From contig CAWFFZ010000010.1 in the NCBI GenBank assembly GCA_963815295.1, forward strand, positions 1 to 7,516: DNA of 7,516 bases, given 5' to 3'. This stretch comes from JACDHG01 sp963815295 (lineage in GTDB: Bacteria > Actinomycetota > Actinomycetes > Propionibacteriales > Nocardioidaceae). Shown one piece after another: positions 1 through 7,256 of the stretch (positions are counted from its first letter, which is position 1; each line of letters starts with the position of its first letter). A program made the translations under genes and the position numbers. The notes beneath the pieces were generated by a model, which was not told the DNA's origin, ran no database searches, and saw nothing but the letters and a program-made list of their open reading frames with translations.

Positions 1-23
1 TGGACCTGCCTGGGCAAGGTCGG

Positions 24-1032
24 TCAGCCGACGTCAACTGGCTCCATGGGGTGGCCCTCAATCAGATCGGCCCGGTGCATGGTGGCGCCATGACTGAGGG
101 CGAGCCAGACCCGGCTACCCTCGTCCAGGTCGAGCTCCCGGCTATGCGCCCGAGTGAGCAGGACCGTCACTTCTACTTCGTCTGCCGCGTCGACCGCCAC
201 CGCTGCGCCCACGGCGGTGCACCGTGTGGCCTGACGGTCAGTCGTGTCTCGAAGCCGACTCGAACCACCCTTGTCACTGTGCCCCTGACCGAGTGCGGAC
301 ACCGTCGACGAGGAACACGTTTGTCATGCGGTCGGATCAGCTCGCCGGAGAGGCGCGTGACAGGCCCGAGGAAGCTCATCACGAACTCGTTGGCGGGCTT
401 GTCGTACAGCTCGTCGGGCGAACTGATCTGCTCGGTCCGGCCGTCGCTGATGCACCACGATCTCGTCGGCCACCTCGAGGGCTTCATCCTGGTCGTGGGT
501 GACGATCACCGTCGTCACGTGCGCTTCGTCGTGCAGGCGACGCAACCAGTCGCGCATTTCCCGGCGCACCTTGGCATCGAGCGCCCGAACGGCTCGTCGA
601 GCAAGAGCACAGTCGGCTCGACGGCCAGCGCCAGAGCCCATGCCATCCGCTGTCGTTGACCTCCGGACAGCTGTGAGGGGAGTGGATGTGCGAACTGCGA
701 CAGATGCAAAGTTCGAGCAGCTCGGACGCACTGGTCTCGGGACCAGGCCGAAGTCGACGTTCTTGGCCAGGTTCATGTGCTTGAACGACGTCGTGCTGGA
801 ACACGAAGCCCACGTTGCGCCTTTGTGGTGGCAGGTGGGTCGCTTCGTTCCCCTCGATGGCACCGTTTCGTCGTCGGCGTCTTGGCCGGCGACGATGCGC
901 AGCAGAGTGGACTTGGCGCCTCCAGAGGGCCCCAGTAGCGCCGTGAGCAGCCCGAGGGGATCGTCAGAGATACTTTCTCCAGCGCGACGAAGTCGCCGCA
1001 CTTCTCGCTGACCCTCGGGATTCGATGCTCAT
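24..1032 (-). CDS. cysA: Sulfate/thiosulfate ABC transporter ATP-binding protein CysA, frame-broken
   Basis: This is the cytoplasmic ATPase that powers sulfate/thiosulfate import with the CysT/CysW permease. The ATG at 1032 is preceded by AGGAG and overlaps the cysW stop (ATGA). Stitching frames gives, in order, VSEKCGDFVALEKVSLTIPSG-like N-terminus (split at 1012), Walker A GPSGGAKST, the Q-loop region VGFVFQHDVV, FKHMNLAKNVDFGL, signature LSGGQRQRM, Walker B VLLLDEPFG, H-loop VTHDQDEA, then the CysA-type EQISSPDELYDKPANEF and SFLGPVTRL. A TOBE-like tail ends in MHRADLIEGHPMEP before TGA at 24-26. At least nine frame changes are needed in about 1 kb, most of them single-base losses. Walker A has Ala where the family has Gly. 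About ten residues seem missing between FGL and ELLEL. I infer sequence error more than decay, because codon-level conservation survives in every segment. Family assignment is secure; substrate is inferred from cysW linkage. Confidence 0.9.
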
Positions 1033-1837
1033 CGCTGTCTCCTGCCTTCGCTCGGCCGCAGAATGCTGACGATCACGATGCAGACTACCGAGGCGAACGC
1101 CAGCATGAACGCCGTCGAGTACGCCGGCGTCTGCGCGTAGTTCTGGTACTTCTGCTCGACGACCAGCGTGGCCGTTCTGCGTCTTGCCCATGACGTTCCA
1201 CGAGACGACCTTCACGGCACTGAACTCGCCGAGCGAGCGGGCCAGGCTGAGGCCGACGCCGCACACAACTGCCCCGATGCTCGGCATCGTGGTCCGAAGG
1301 AAGGTCTGCGTGGCGTTGGCACCGAGGCTTCGAGCCGCCTGCTCCTGTTCGTCGCCGATCTCCTGGAGAACGGGAACTGCTTCGCGAATCACCAACGGGA
1401 GCGCCACGAACACCGTGGCCATGATCATTCCCGGAGCGTCGAAGATCACCTGGATCCAGGCTTCGGACAGTCCCTGTCCGAAGAGTCCGGTGCGGGAGTT
1501 GTAGACCAGCACCAGGGCGACACCGACTACCACCGGCGACACCGTCAGCGGCAGGTCGATCAGCGCCCAGAACGCACGCCGACGGGGAACTCGTAGGGCA
1601 CCAACAGGAACGAGATGCCCACGCCTAACACCAGATTGATGAGGACCAAGTAGAACCCAACGACTGCGGTCAACTTCAGGCCATAGGTCACGCCCGCGTC
1701 GGCAAGCGCTGTGTTCAGCGGATCCATGCCGTAGGCAAGGTTTCTTCCTATCAGCGAGACCGGCCATACCACGAGAAGAATACGTAGGCCAGGGCCAGCA
1801 GCCGCAGCTTCAGCGCGCAACTGCCGGGCTCGCGCAC
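1029..1837 (-). CDS. cysW: Sulfate ABC transporter permease CysW, frame-broken
   Basis: This is an inner-membrane permease subunit that forms the sulfate channel with CysT and is driven by CysA. I chose the GTG at 1837, giving an N-terminus with ALKLRLLALAYVFF; a TTG lies immediately before it. The frame then breaks near 1775 and resumes as LVVWPVSLIGRNLAYGM. It breaks again near 1585, where a run of four C replaces an expected five, and resumes as RRRAFWALIDLPLTVSP. A third break near 1173 looks like one extra A, after which the C-terminus reads TATLVVEQKYQNYAQTP and ends ILRPSEGRRQR. The cytoplasmic loop that contacts the ATPase is visible as EQAARSLGANATQTF, followed by SLARSLGEFSAVKVVS, typical of the CysT/CysW family. 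Several hydrophobic membrane segments are clear. Its TGA overlaps the cysA ATG, so the two are translationally coupled. The restored length of about 270 residues is normal. Confidence 0.9.
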
Positions 1838-1847
1838 CAAGGTGACG

Positions 1848-1909
1848 CTAGCCGCGGCGGGCCACCCGTCGCTGCATCAAATCAGCGGCACGATGACGGC
1901 CAGGGCGAG
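1848..1909 (-). pseudogene. cysT: 3' remnant of sulfate permease gene cysT, truncated at its 5' side
   Basis: Ten nucleotides upstream of the cysW start, the minus strand ends with LALAVIVPLI followed, one frame over, by MQRRVARRG and TAG at 1850-1848. A hydrophobic last helix followed by a basic QRRxxRR tail is how CysT/CysU permeases end, and cysT normally sits directly upstream of cysW. Only about 20 residues can be read. Further upstream the minus strand loses all CysT character and overlaps the coding region of an oppositely oriented Rrf2 gene. The assignment rests on a short tail plus gene order, so it is an inference. An unrelated membrane-protein tail is possible. The frame change around 1878 could be one missing G in a TGG. 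Confidence 0.55.
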
Positions 1910-1912
1910 CGG
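1903..1912. other. Junction between two 5'-truncated, head-to-head genes
   Basis: To the left of this point the minus strand carries the cysT tail. To the right the plus strand carries the Rrf2 C-terminal region, beginning RAVDGPL. Both genes lack everything towards their 5' ends, and no promoter, cysT body, sulfate-binding protein gene or Rrf2 HTH region is present between them. The simplest model is one deletion removing the divergent intergenic region and both gene fronts. The exact breakpoint cannot be set to better than roughly ten bases. No direct repeat or insertion sequence is visible here. Confidence 0.5.
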
Positions 1913-2122
1913 TGGACGGACCGCTGGTCATCATCCACGGTCTGCGACCCGAGGCCGTCCTACAACGACTCCGCCGAGATGCTCCCGCACGTCTGGATCG
2001 CCGCCCGCTCCAGGCTGCGCGATGTCCTCGAGGAGGTCAGCGTCCGCTCGCTCGCCGACGGACGGCTGCCGAGGACCGTCACCTCCCGGACGAAGTCCGA
2101 GAACGCCTGGCAGTCGCACTAG
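1906..2122 (+). pseudogene. C-terminal fragment of an Rrf2-family transcriptional regulator
   Basis: Rrf2 proteins are small winged-helix regulators, several of which sense Fe-S clusters or cysteine status. The fragment reads RAVDGPLVIIHGLRPEAV, then shifts one base (an extra C near 1961) to YNDSAEMLPHVWIAARSRL, then RDVLEEVSVRSLADGRLP, and stops at TAG 2120-2122. The RAVDGPL motif, the RPE segment and the VW-A-R--LR-VLE-V---LA-G-LP helix are typical of the last half of actinobacterial Rrf2 proteins. The N-terminal DNA-binding helices and the cysteine-bearing central region are absent, so the sensed signal cannot be judged. Adjacency to cys genes is consistent with a sulfur-metabolism regulator like CymR, but that is inference. 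As present here it could not bind DNA. Assignment is from remembered family pattern over about 65 residues. Confidence 0.6.
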
Positions 2123-2237
2123 GACTGCCGGTCGGCCGCTACTCAGTGCGATCTGTGTTCGGCGTCCACGAGGTGATGACTGGTTGCCGATACCCTCGGC
2201 GTGGCGTCGTGGCCAGGACATAGCTGCGGCCACGATT

Positions 2238-2245
2238 GAGAGGGG
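2238..2245 (+). promoter_or_regulatory. Ribosome binding site supporting the GTG start at 2250
   Basis: GAGAGGGG ends four bases before the GTG at 2250-2252. It decides the start of the acyltransferase, because the same frame is open far upstream to about 1842 with no acyltransferase-like sequence. No convincing -35/-10 pair was found in the 127 bases between the Rrf2 stop and this start. A TTGCCG at 2184-2189 lacks a partner at proper spacing. Confidence 0.55.
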
Positions 2246-2249
2246 CGCG

Positions 2250-4329
2250 GTGCTCGACCAGCAGGTCACGAACTCGCGGTCGCACGCCACCAAGACGGCC
2301 GTACGCACCGACATCCAGGCCTTGCGGGCAATTGCAGTCGGCATGGTGGTGCTGTACCACCTCTGGCCTGGCCGTCTGCAGGGTGGCTTCATCGGAGTCG
2401 ACGTCTTCTTCGTCATCTCGGGCTTCTTGATCACGTCACACCTGCTCCGCAGCCCACCCCGAGGTGTCAGGGACCTGACCGCGTTCTGGGCACGGCGTGT
2501 TCGTCGCCTGCTGCCCGCATCGTTCCTCGTGCTGGCGGCAGCCTTCGCCGCCACGCTGTTGATCGCCCCTCGAACGGCCTGGATACCGTCCCTACGGGAG
2601 ATCGGGGCATCGGCCCTGTACATCGAGAACTGGTCGCTGGCAGCGCGGTCCGTCGACTATCTGGGCGCCGAGGAAGCGCCGACACTCGTCCAGCACTACT
2701 GGTCGCTCTCGGTGGAAGAGCAGTTCTACCTCGTGTGGCCGTGTCCTGCTGGTCGGCTGCGGCTGGTTGGCCACCCGACTGGGTCGTCGGCCCGCACCGT
2801 CGTACTTCGTCGGCATCGTCACCCTTTGTGCAGTGAGTCTGACCTATTCGGTGGTGGCAACCACTTGGCAACCTGCGCAGGCTTACTTCGTCACACCGAC
2901 CCGCCTCTGGGAACTGGGCGCCGGCGCGGCGCTGGCCGCAGGTCCGGCGTGGAACTGGCGACCCCTCACGACGCACGTGCGCACGGTCATGACCTGGGCG
3001 GGCCTCGCCCTGATCGCCTTCGCCTGCCTCACCTACACCGGTGCCACCCCTTTCCCCGGATGGCAGGCGATGCTGCCAGTGGTCGGCACGCTCCTCGTCA
3101 TCGCCTCGAGGGCGGAGCGTGCGCCGCTGTCGCCGCGGCGGCTCATGAATGTCCGCCCGATCCAATGGCTGGGCGACGTCTCGTACTCGATCTACCTGTG
3201 GCACTGGCCTCTCATCGTTCTGGCGCCCTTCGTACTGGGACGAGGGGCCGGACTGGTCGATCGGGCCATCATCTTCGTCGCAACGTTGATCCTTGCGGGA
3301 CTCTCGAAAACCTACGTGGAGGACCGGTTCCGGCAAGGTCGTGGAGTACGCCGGGTCCTGTTCACCGCGGTCGTCGCCTCGGTTGTGACTGCGGTGACGT
3401 GCGGTGTCATGGTGCACCAACTGGAGGCCGAGTCGAACGATCGCAGGGCGCGGCTCCTCCAGTCGCTGGAGAACCCGTCGGCCTGCCTCGGCGCCGCAGC
3501 CCTTGACCCGGTGCGGACGTGTCCGCCTCAGCCTCTACTCCTCGCCCCCAGCGATGCCAAAGCCGACAAATCGACCGCCTATGCCGACAAGTGCTGGGAA
3601 GGGCCTCCGTTCGACGGACTCGCGACCTGTCGCTACGGCGACAAGGGCAGCCGGGTACGCATTGCCCTAATCGGCAACTCACACGCTGGGAACGTCCTGC
3701 CCGCACTGCACCGGCTTGCCGTTACTCACGGCTGGAGTGTGACCACGCTGGTGGCGTCGCGCTGCCCCACCTCGGCGGCGAAGTGGCAATTTCCCCGCCA
3801 ACTGGATTCAGACGGTTGTCACGCGTGGGGGAAACGAGTCCTCGAGGAGTTGCGTGATGCTGATTTCGATCTGGTCGTGACGCAGCAGTTGACGCCGTAC
3901 CAGGCCCTGGGCGCGTCCACCGTCGCTGAAAACGAGGACATGGTCGAGGCGGGCTACCGGCAGTACCTTGCCCGGATCCTCGACACCGGGTCCAAGGTGC
4001 TGGTCGTACGGGATACGCCGTACCCGAAGCACACTCTGCCGTCGGTTCCCGACTGCGTCGCGGAGCACGAACAGGACTCGAGCGCCTGCGATGGGAAGAG
4101 GTCGGAGTGGCTCAAGCCGGATCCGCTATACCAAGCGGCCAAGGGCGTCCGCGATCCGGCCATGTCGACAATCGACCTCAATGCACATGTCTGCGCAACG
4201 GACATCTGCCCTGCTGTCGTCGGCGGCATCGTCGTGTACTTCGATGCCTCCCACCTCACCGCGTCTTACGCAGTCACCCTTTCCCCGTACATCGAGCCCA
4301 CCCTGGAGCGCCTGCTTCCTGGAGGCTGA
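2250..4329 (+). CDS. OatA-like membrane acyltransferase with C-terminal SGNH domain, one frame break
   Basis: This predicted membrane protein moves acyl (usually acetyl) groups across the membrane and onto an extracellular polysaccharide or peptidoglycan sugar. Residues about 20-350 form the Acyl_transf_3 domain: TDIQALRAIAVGMVVLYH with His37, GVDVFFVISGFLIT, FWARRVRRLLPA, then HYWSLSVEEQFYLVWP (about 149-164), and later DVSYSIYLWHWPLIV and KTYVEDRF. Many hydrophobic segments fit about ten membrane helices. The outer SGNH domain starts near 400. Block I is IALIGNSHAGN with the putative nucleophile Ser477, and the Asp/His pair lies in YFDASHLT (Asp665, His668). Near 2745 one extra T after TGGCCG shifts the frame. 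Removing it gives WPVLLVGCGWLATRLG and a 692-residue protein, a normal length. From there the frame is intact for over 1.5 kb. The gene converges on the pyruvyl transferase and glycosyltransferase pair, suggesting action on the same wall glycopolymer. The acyl acceptor is unknown. Confidence 0.93.
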
Positions 4330-4355
4330 GGGCCACGCGGCCACGCGTTCTGGAG

Positions 4356-4398
4356 GTTGGTCGGGTACCAGAGCATCGCCTGATGCGCCTGAGCCAAC
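4356..4398. terminator. Possible bidirectional hairpin between convergent genes
   Basis: Between the acyltransferase stop and the pyruvyl transferase stop, GTTGG (4356-4360) can pair with CCAAC (4394-4398). Inside it, GCATC (4373-4377) can pair with GATGC (4382-4386) around a four-base loop. A second weak stem, ATCAAG (4400-4405) with CTTGAT (4416-4421), covers the pyruvyl transferase stop codon. None has a T-tract, so intrinsic termination is only suggested by position. Confidence 0.25.
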
Positions 4399-4400
4399 GA

Positions 4401-5195
4401 TCAAGCGGGGATCGCCTTGATGAGCGCGTCTTGGATCTGAGCGAGATTCCGTACAGGTAGATAAGCCTCCTGCACCGCTCGGACCACCGACTGGACCTTA
4501 CTGGGCGATCCGAACGACATGACGTTGTGCTCGGGACGGGCCACCGCGGAGTCGTGGTCCTGGAACTTGAACAGGCCGCCGACGAGTCCGTCACCGATCT
4601 TGATGTGTGCATTGGGTACGCCGAGCGCGTCGGAGAAGACAAGGCCGTGCAGGCTGGACGAAAGCACCGCCTCACACGAGGCAATCTCGCGGGCAACCTC
4701 CTCGAGGAGTCCACTCCACATCGATGATGCGTACGTGCCGCCCCAGCGATCTGGCCTTTTCGACGACCTCGGACTTCTTGTCCATGTAATGCGGGACCAC
4801 GCCAAGGGCGAACTTTTTTCGCACCGGCCCGTCGAGTAGGTAACCGGCAAGCAGACCGGGGTCACCGAGCGCTATCTCGTCGGTGTCCGCGCGGCCCAGA
4901 TATTCACGGGTGCGTGCACCTCGAACAGCCCGAACTTCTCCATCGACCTTCTTGGCTCCGATCGCCGGTGGGCTGATGAAGCCACTCCCCCAGATGGCCG
5001 GCGGAACACGACGCTTCGCGCGCGGAACCATCTGCAGGATGCTGCCCGCGCCCACGACGTCGCAGTCGGCCATCGGCGCCCACTCAACCTTCGGTGCGTG
5101 ATGCGCTCCAACAAAGAAGCCGTCAGCTCATCACCGAAGTTCAGTCGAAGGGGATACTTCCACCGCCACCAGAAAAGCGAGATCGCAGAACTCAC
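4401..5195 (-). CDS. Polysaccharide pyruvyl transferase family protein, frame-broken
   Basis: Enzymes of this family (PF04230) attach pyruvate from phosphoenolpyruvate as a ketal to sugars of surface polysaccharides. I chose the GTG at 5195 because it gives the family-like opening SAISLFWWRWKYPLRLNFGD. A one-base loss near 5085 splits THRKVEWAPMADCDVVGAGS. The middle segment contains GAGSILQMV, AIWGSGF, RAVRGARTREYL, IALGDPGLL and VVPHYMDK. A second break at about 4700-4715 precedes EEVAREIASCEAVLSSSLHG, the conserved SSSLHG loop, and SDALGVPN. The protein ends ALIKAIPA at TGA 4401-4403. Restored length is about 265 residues, slightly short for the family, and a few residues may be lost at the second break. 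It lies downstream of the TarS-like glycosyltransferase on the same strand, about 115 bases from that gene's inferred stop, so they probably share a transcript. The acceptor sugar is not known. Confidence 0.9.
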
Positions 5196-5310
5196 TCTGG
5201 GCTGCGGACCCGCCGCCGCACAGCCGTGACGAACGGCATGCCCTCGCAGGGAAGCGAGGTCTCGCACCACCGTGCCGACGAAAGGGAGCAAGGTGCTTGT
5301 TTGGAGCGGC

Positions 5311-7217
5311 TCATCGCATCCTGCGTCGCCCCCCAGGCCTCCGACGTCCAGGGCTTCTCGGCCGCGGATCGATCCCGGTCCCTTTCCGCACGCGAATGGC
5401 ACCGTCACCCCGGACGTCGATGTCCACGCCGAGGGGGAAACTGCTCACCCAAACGGGCCCGAAGGACGCAATCGCGTGCGGATACTTCGGGCAACCATCT
5501 CGAGGAAGAGCTCGACGCCGATGCTCTGCCTGTCGACGGGAAGACGGAGGGCGATCAGCGTCGGCCCGAGCTCACTGGTAGGGAGCAGTTCTCGAGCCGC
5601 GCGACTGCCTGCCGGCGAGGCGGTCGCGAAGAACTCCAGGAGTGACAATTCCTGTCCTGGACTCTGACGATCGCCTCGCAACGACCATCTCGTCGGCTGA
5701 ATCCTCGATCCCCGCCAGCAGCGTGAGCGTGCGATCATTGGCTCCGCCCATGTTGAAGGACAGATTCCCGTAGGGGTTGGTGAAGTAGGCAACACCACAC
5801 TCTTCGGTGGGGGCTCCGGAGACCACGTTGGAAACGGCGTCCGAGCCTACGACCGGTGCTCGCTTCGCGCCCAGGCGGATCAGCGGGGGCTGGTCTCGTC
5901 CCCCGGTCTCGACGAAGCGTCCCAGAAGCCGGGCGGGAGAGACTCGATCAGTCCGGACACGATCACGACATTGGGCGCTCCGCTGGTATGGACGATCGGC
6001 AAGGCACTTTTACGACTGTTTTACGTGTCCTCTCGACCAACCGAAACCTGACATTGTTCGGCGGCAGAAAGGGAGCTGGAAGCGAGCCTTCGAAATCGAC
6101 GCGGAAGGCTTTGCCCTCAGCTAGAATTCCGGTCAGCACGACATTCAGTTGGATATCATCGGCATGCAGCACTTCAGCGGGGACGAGGTGCGCAAATCTC
6201 TCCGGAATGTCGAGCACCGGGCCCTCGGGAGAGGAGACGATGCTAGGTTCGTGCGTCGTGATCCATTCGATGAAGTCGGAAAGAACGACTGGGTCTCCGA
6301 GCATACATACGCGGATTCGCACTCGTACCCTCGGCTTGACGGTCATGAGCGACCGCTCGTTGACATACGGCCCAACGAGACGAATCTGCATCGTCGACGA
6401 ACTTCCGTTTTTCGTCGTCGCTGAGCCGAGGAACCTACGATCCAGGGCTGGTGACATCGACCGGGCGAACGGTCGCCACATGAGTGCGTCGCGGGTCTCT
6501 GGATCTGGGAGCATGCCGGCCGATCGCGTCAGCGAGGCGATAGGCCTTGACCAACTGGCCGACAGACCCCAGCCGGATGCGGGAGGCATTTCCCTTAGCA
6601 CGGTAACGGGCCATGTAGTACACCATGTCGGTAAGAACGGATATCTTCCGGGCCCGCAGGTACATGGCCGCAACGAACGGGTTGTCTTCTCCGACTGGGA
6701 TATCCGTCGCGAAGTGCTCACCGACCTCCAACACATGGCTTCGGCGGAACAGCTTCGTCGGCCCGAGGCTCCAGAACAGCTTGCCCTTGATGATGTCCAC
6801 GTCATAGTTCGTCTGACGGAACATGCTAGTGGGAACATGACGGTGGTCATGGGCACCCATCTTGCCGAGGACGACATCTGATCCTTCTCTTCGCGCCACC
6901 TCGACCATGCGGCGCAGGGCGTCCGGAGTCAGGGTGTCATCGGCATCGAGAAAGAAGATGAATTCTCCATTGGCGAGGTCGATGCCGACGTTGCGCGGGG
7001 CACCAGGGCCACCGGAGTTCTCCTGATGCACGACAGTGAAACCGTGTTCGGCGGCATATTCGTCGAGGATTTCCCCGCTTCCGTCTGTGGAGCCATCGTC
7101 GTCGACCGTCACAACTTCGATGTCGGGCAATGTCTGAGCTAGGACTGAGTCGAGGCAGTCCCGAAGAAAGTCGGCCGTGTTGTAGACCGGAACGATGATG
7201 CCTACCGGCCCGCGCAT
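5311..7217 (-). CDS. TarS-like GT2 glycosyltransferase with C-terminal beta-sandwich domains, frame-broken
   Basis: This is probably a cytoplasmic enzyme that adds a sugar to a wall teichoic acid or similar glycopolymer. The ATG at 7217 has purine-rich AGGGGAG and AGGG upstream. The GT-A domain is intact to about 6510: GIIVPVYNT, VDDDGSTDGS, NSGGPGAPRNVGI, FFLDADDT (Asp91-Asp93), PTSMF, LGPTKLFRR, and VGEDNPF with Glu177-Asp178, where the TarS family places its catalytic base. After a frame change near 6510 come ALMWRPFARSMSPALDRRF, a short out-of-frame LSDDEKRKFVDDA (about 6390-6425) and LVGPYVNERS. The tail is beta-rich and TarS-like: NNVRFRLVERTRKTVVKVP, then LPIVHTSGAPNVVIVSGL, LPPGFWDA, FVETGGRDQPPLIRLG, GVAYFTNPYGNLSFNMGG, LGPTLIALRLPVDRQSIG and PLGVDIDVRGDGAIRVRK. 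About seven frame changes are needed. The full length of about 635 residues is near TarS. The 3' end is uncertain: TGA at 5311-5313 suits the last frame, and 5196-5310 holds nothing I recognise. Confidence 0.83.
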
Positions 7218-7256
7218 TCGCCCTGCTCCCCTCTCCGCGAAGACGCGGGACGATAT

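Noticed and set aside
51..1596. Several long plus-strand frames across the cys region
   Set aside because: They lie opposite clear CysA and CysW motifs and have the Arg-rich composition of antisense frames in high-GC DNA.
2111..2150. Inverted repeats CGCACT/AGTGCG and CAGTC/GACTG around the Rrf2 stop, considered as a terminator
   Set aside because: The stems are five or six bases, the larger loop is 24 bases, and there is no T-tract.
1842..2249. In-frame upstream extension of the acyltransferase reading frame on the plus strand
   Set aside because: The translation is Arg/Pro/Ser-rich with no family character, it overlaps the cysT and Rrf2 remnants, and a good ribosome binding site precedes the GTG at 2250.
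2467..3420. A 317-codon minus-strand frame opposite the acyltransferase
   Set aside because: It is Arg/Gly/Pro-rich, has no recognisable domain, and the plus strand carries conserved acyltransferase motifs throughout.
5856..6881. A 341-codon plus-strand frame
   Set aside because: It is antisense to the TarS-like glycosyltransferase, whose motifs and strand order are clear; no plus-strand domain is recognisable.
24..7217. Programmed ribosomal frameshifting as an explanation of the split genes
   Set aside because: There are too many breaks, in unrelated genes, with both signs and no shared slippery heptamer or downstream structure.
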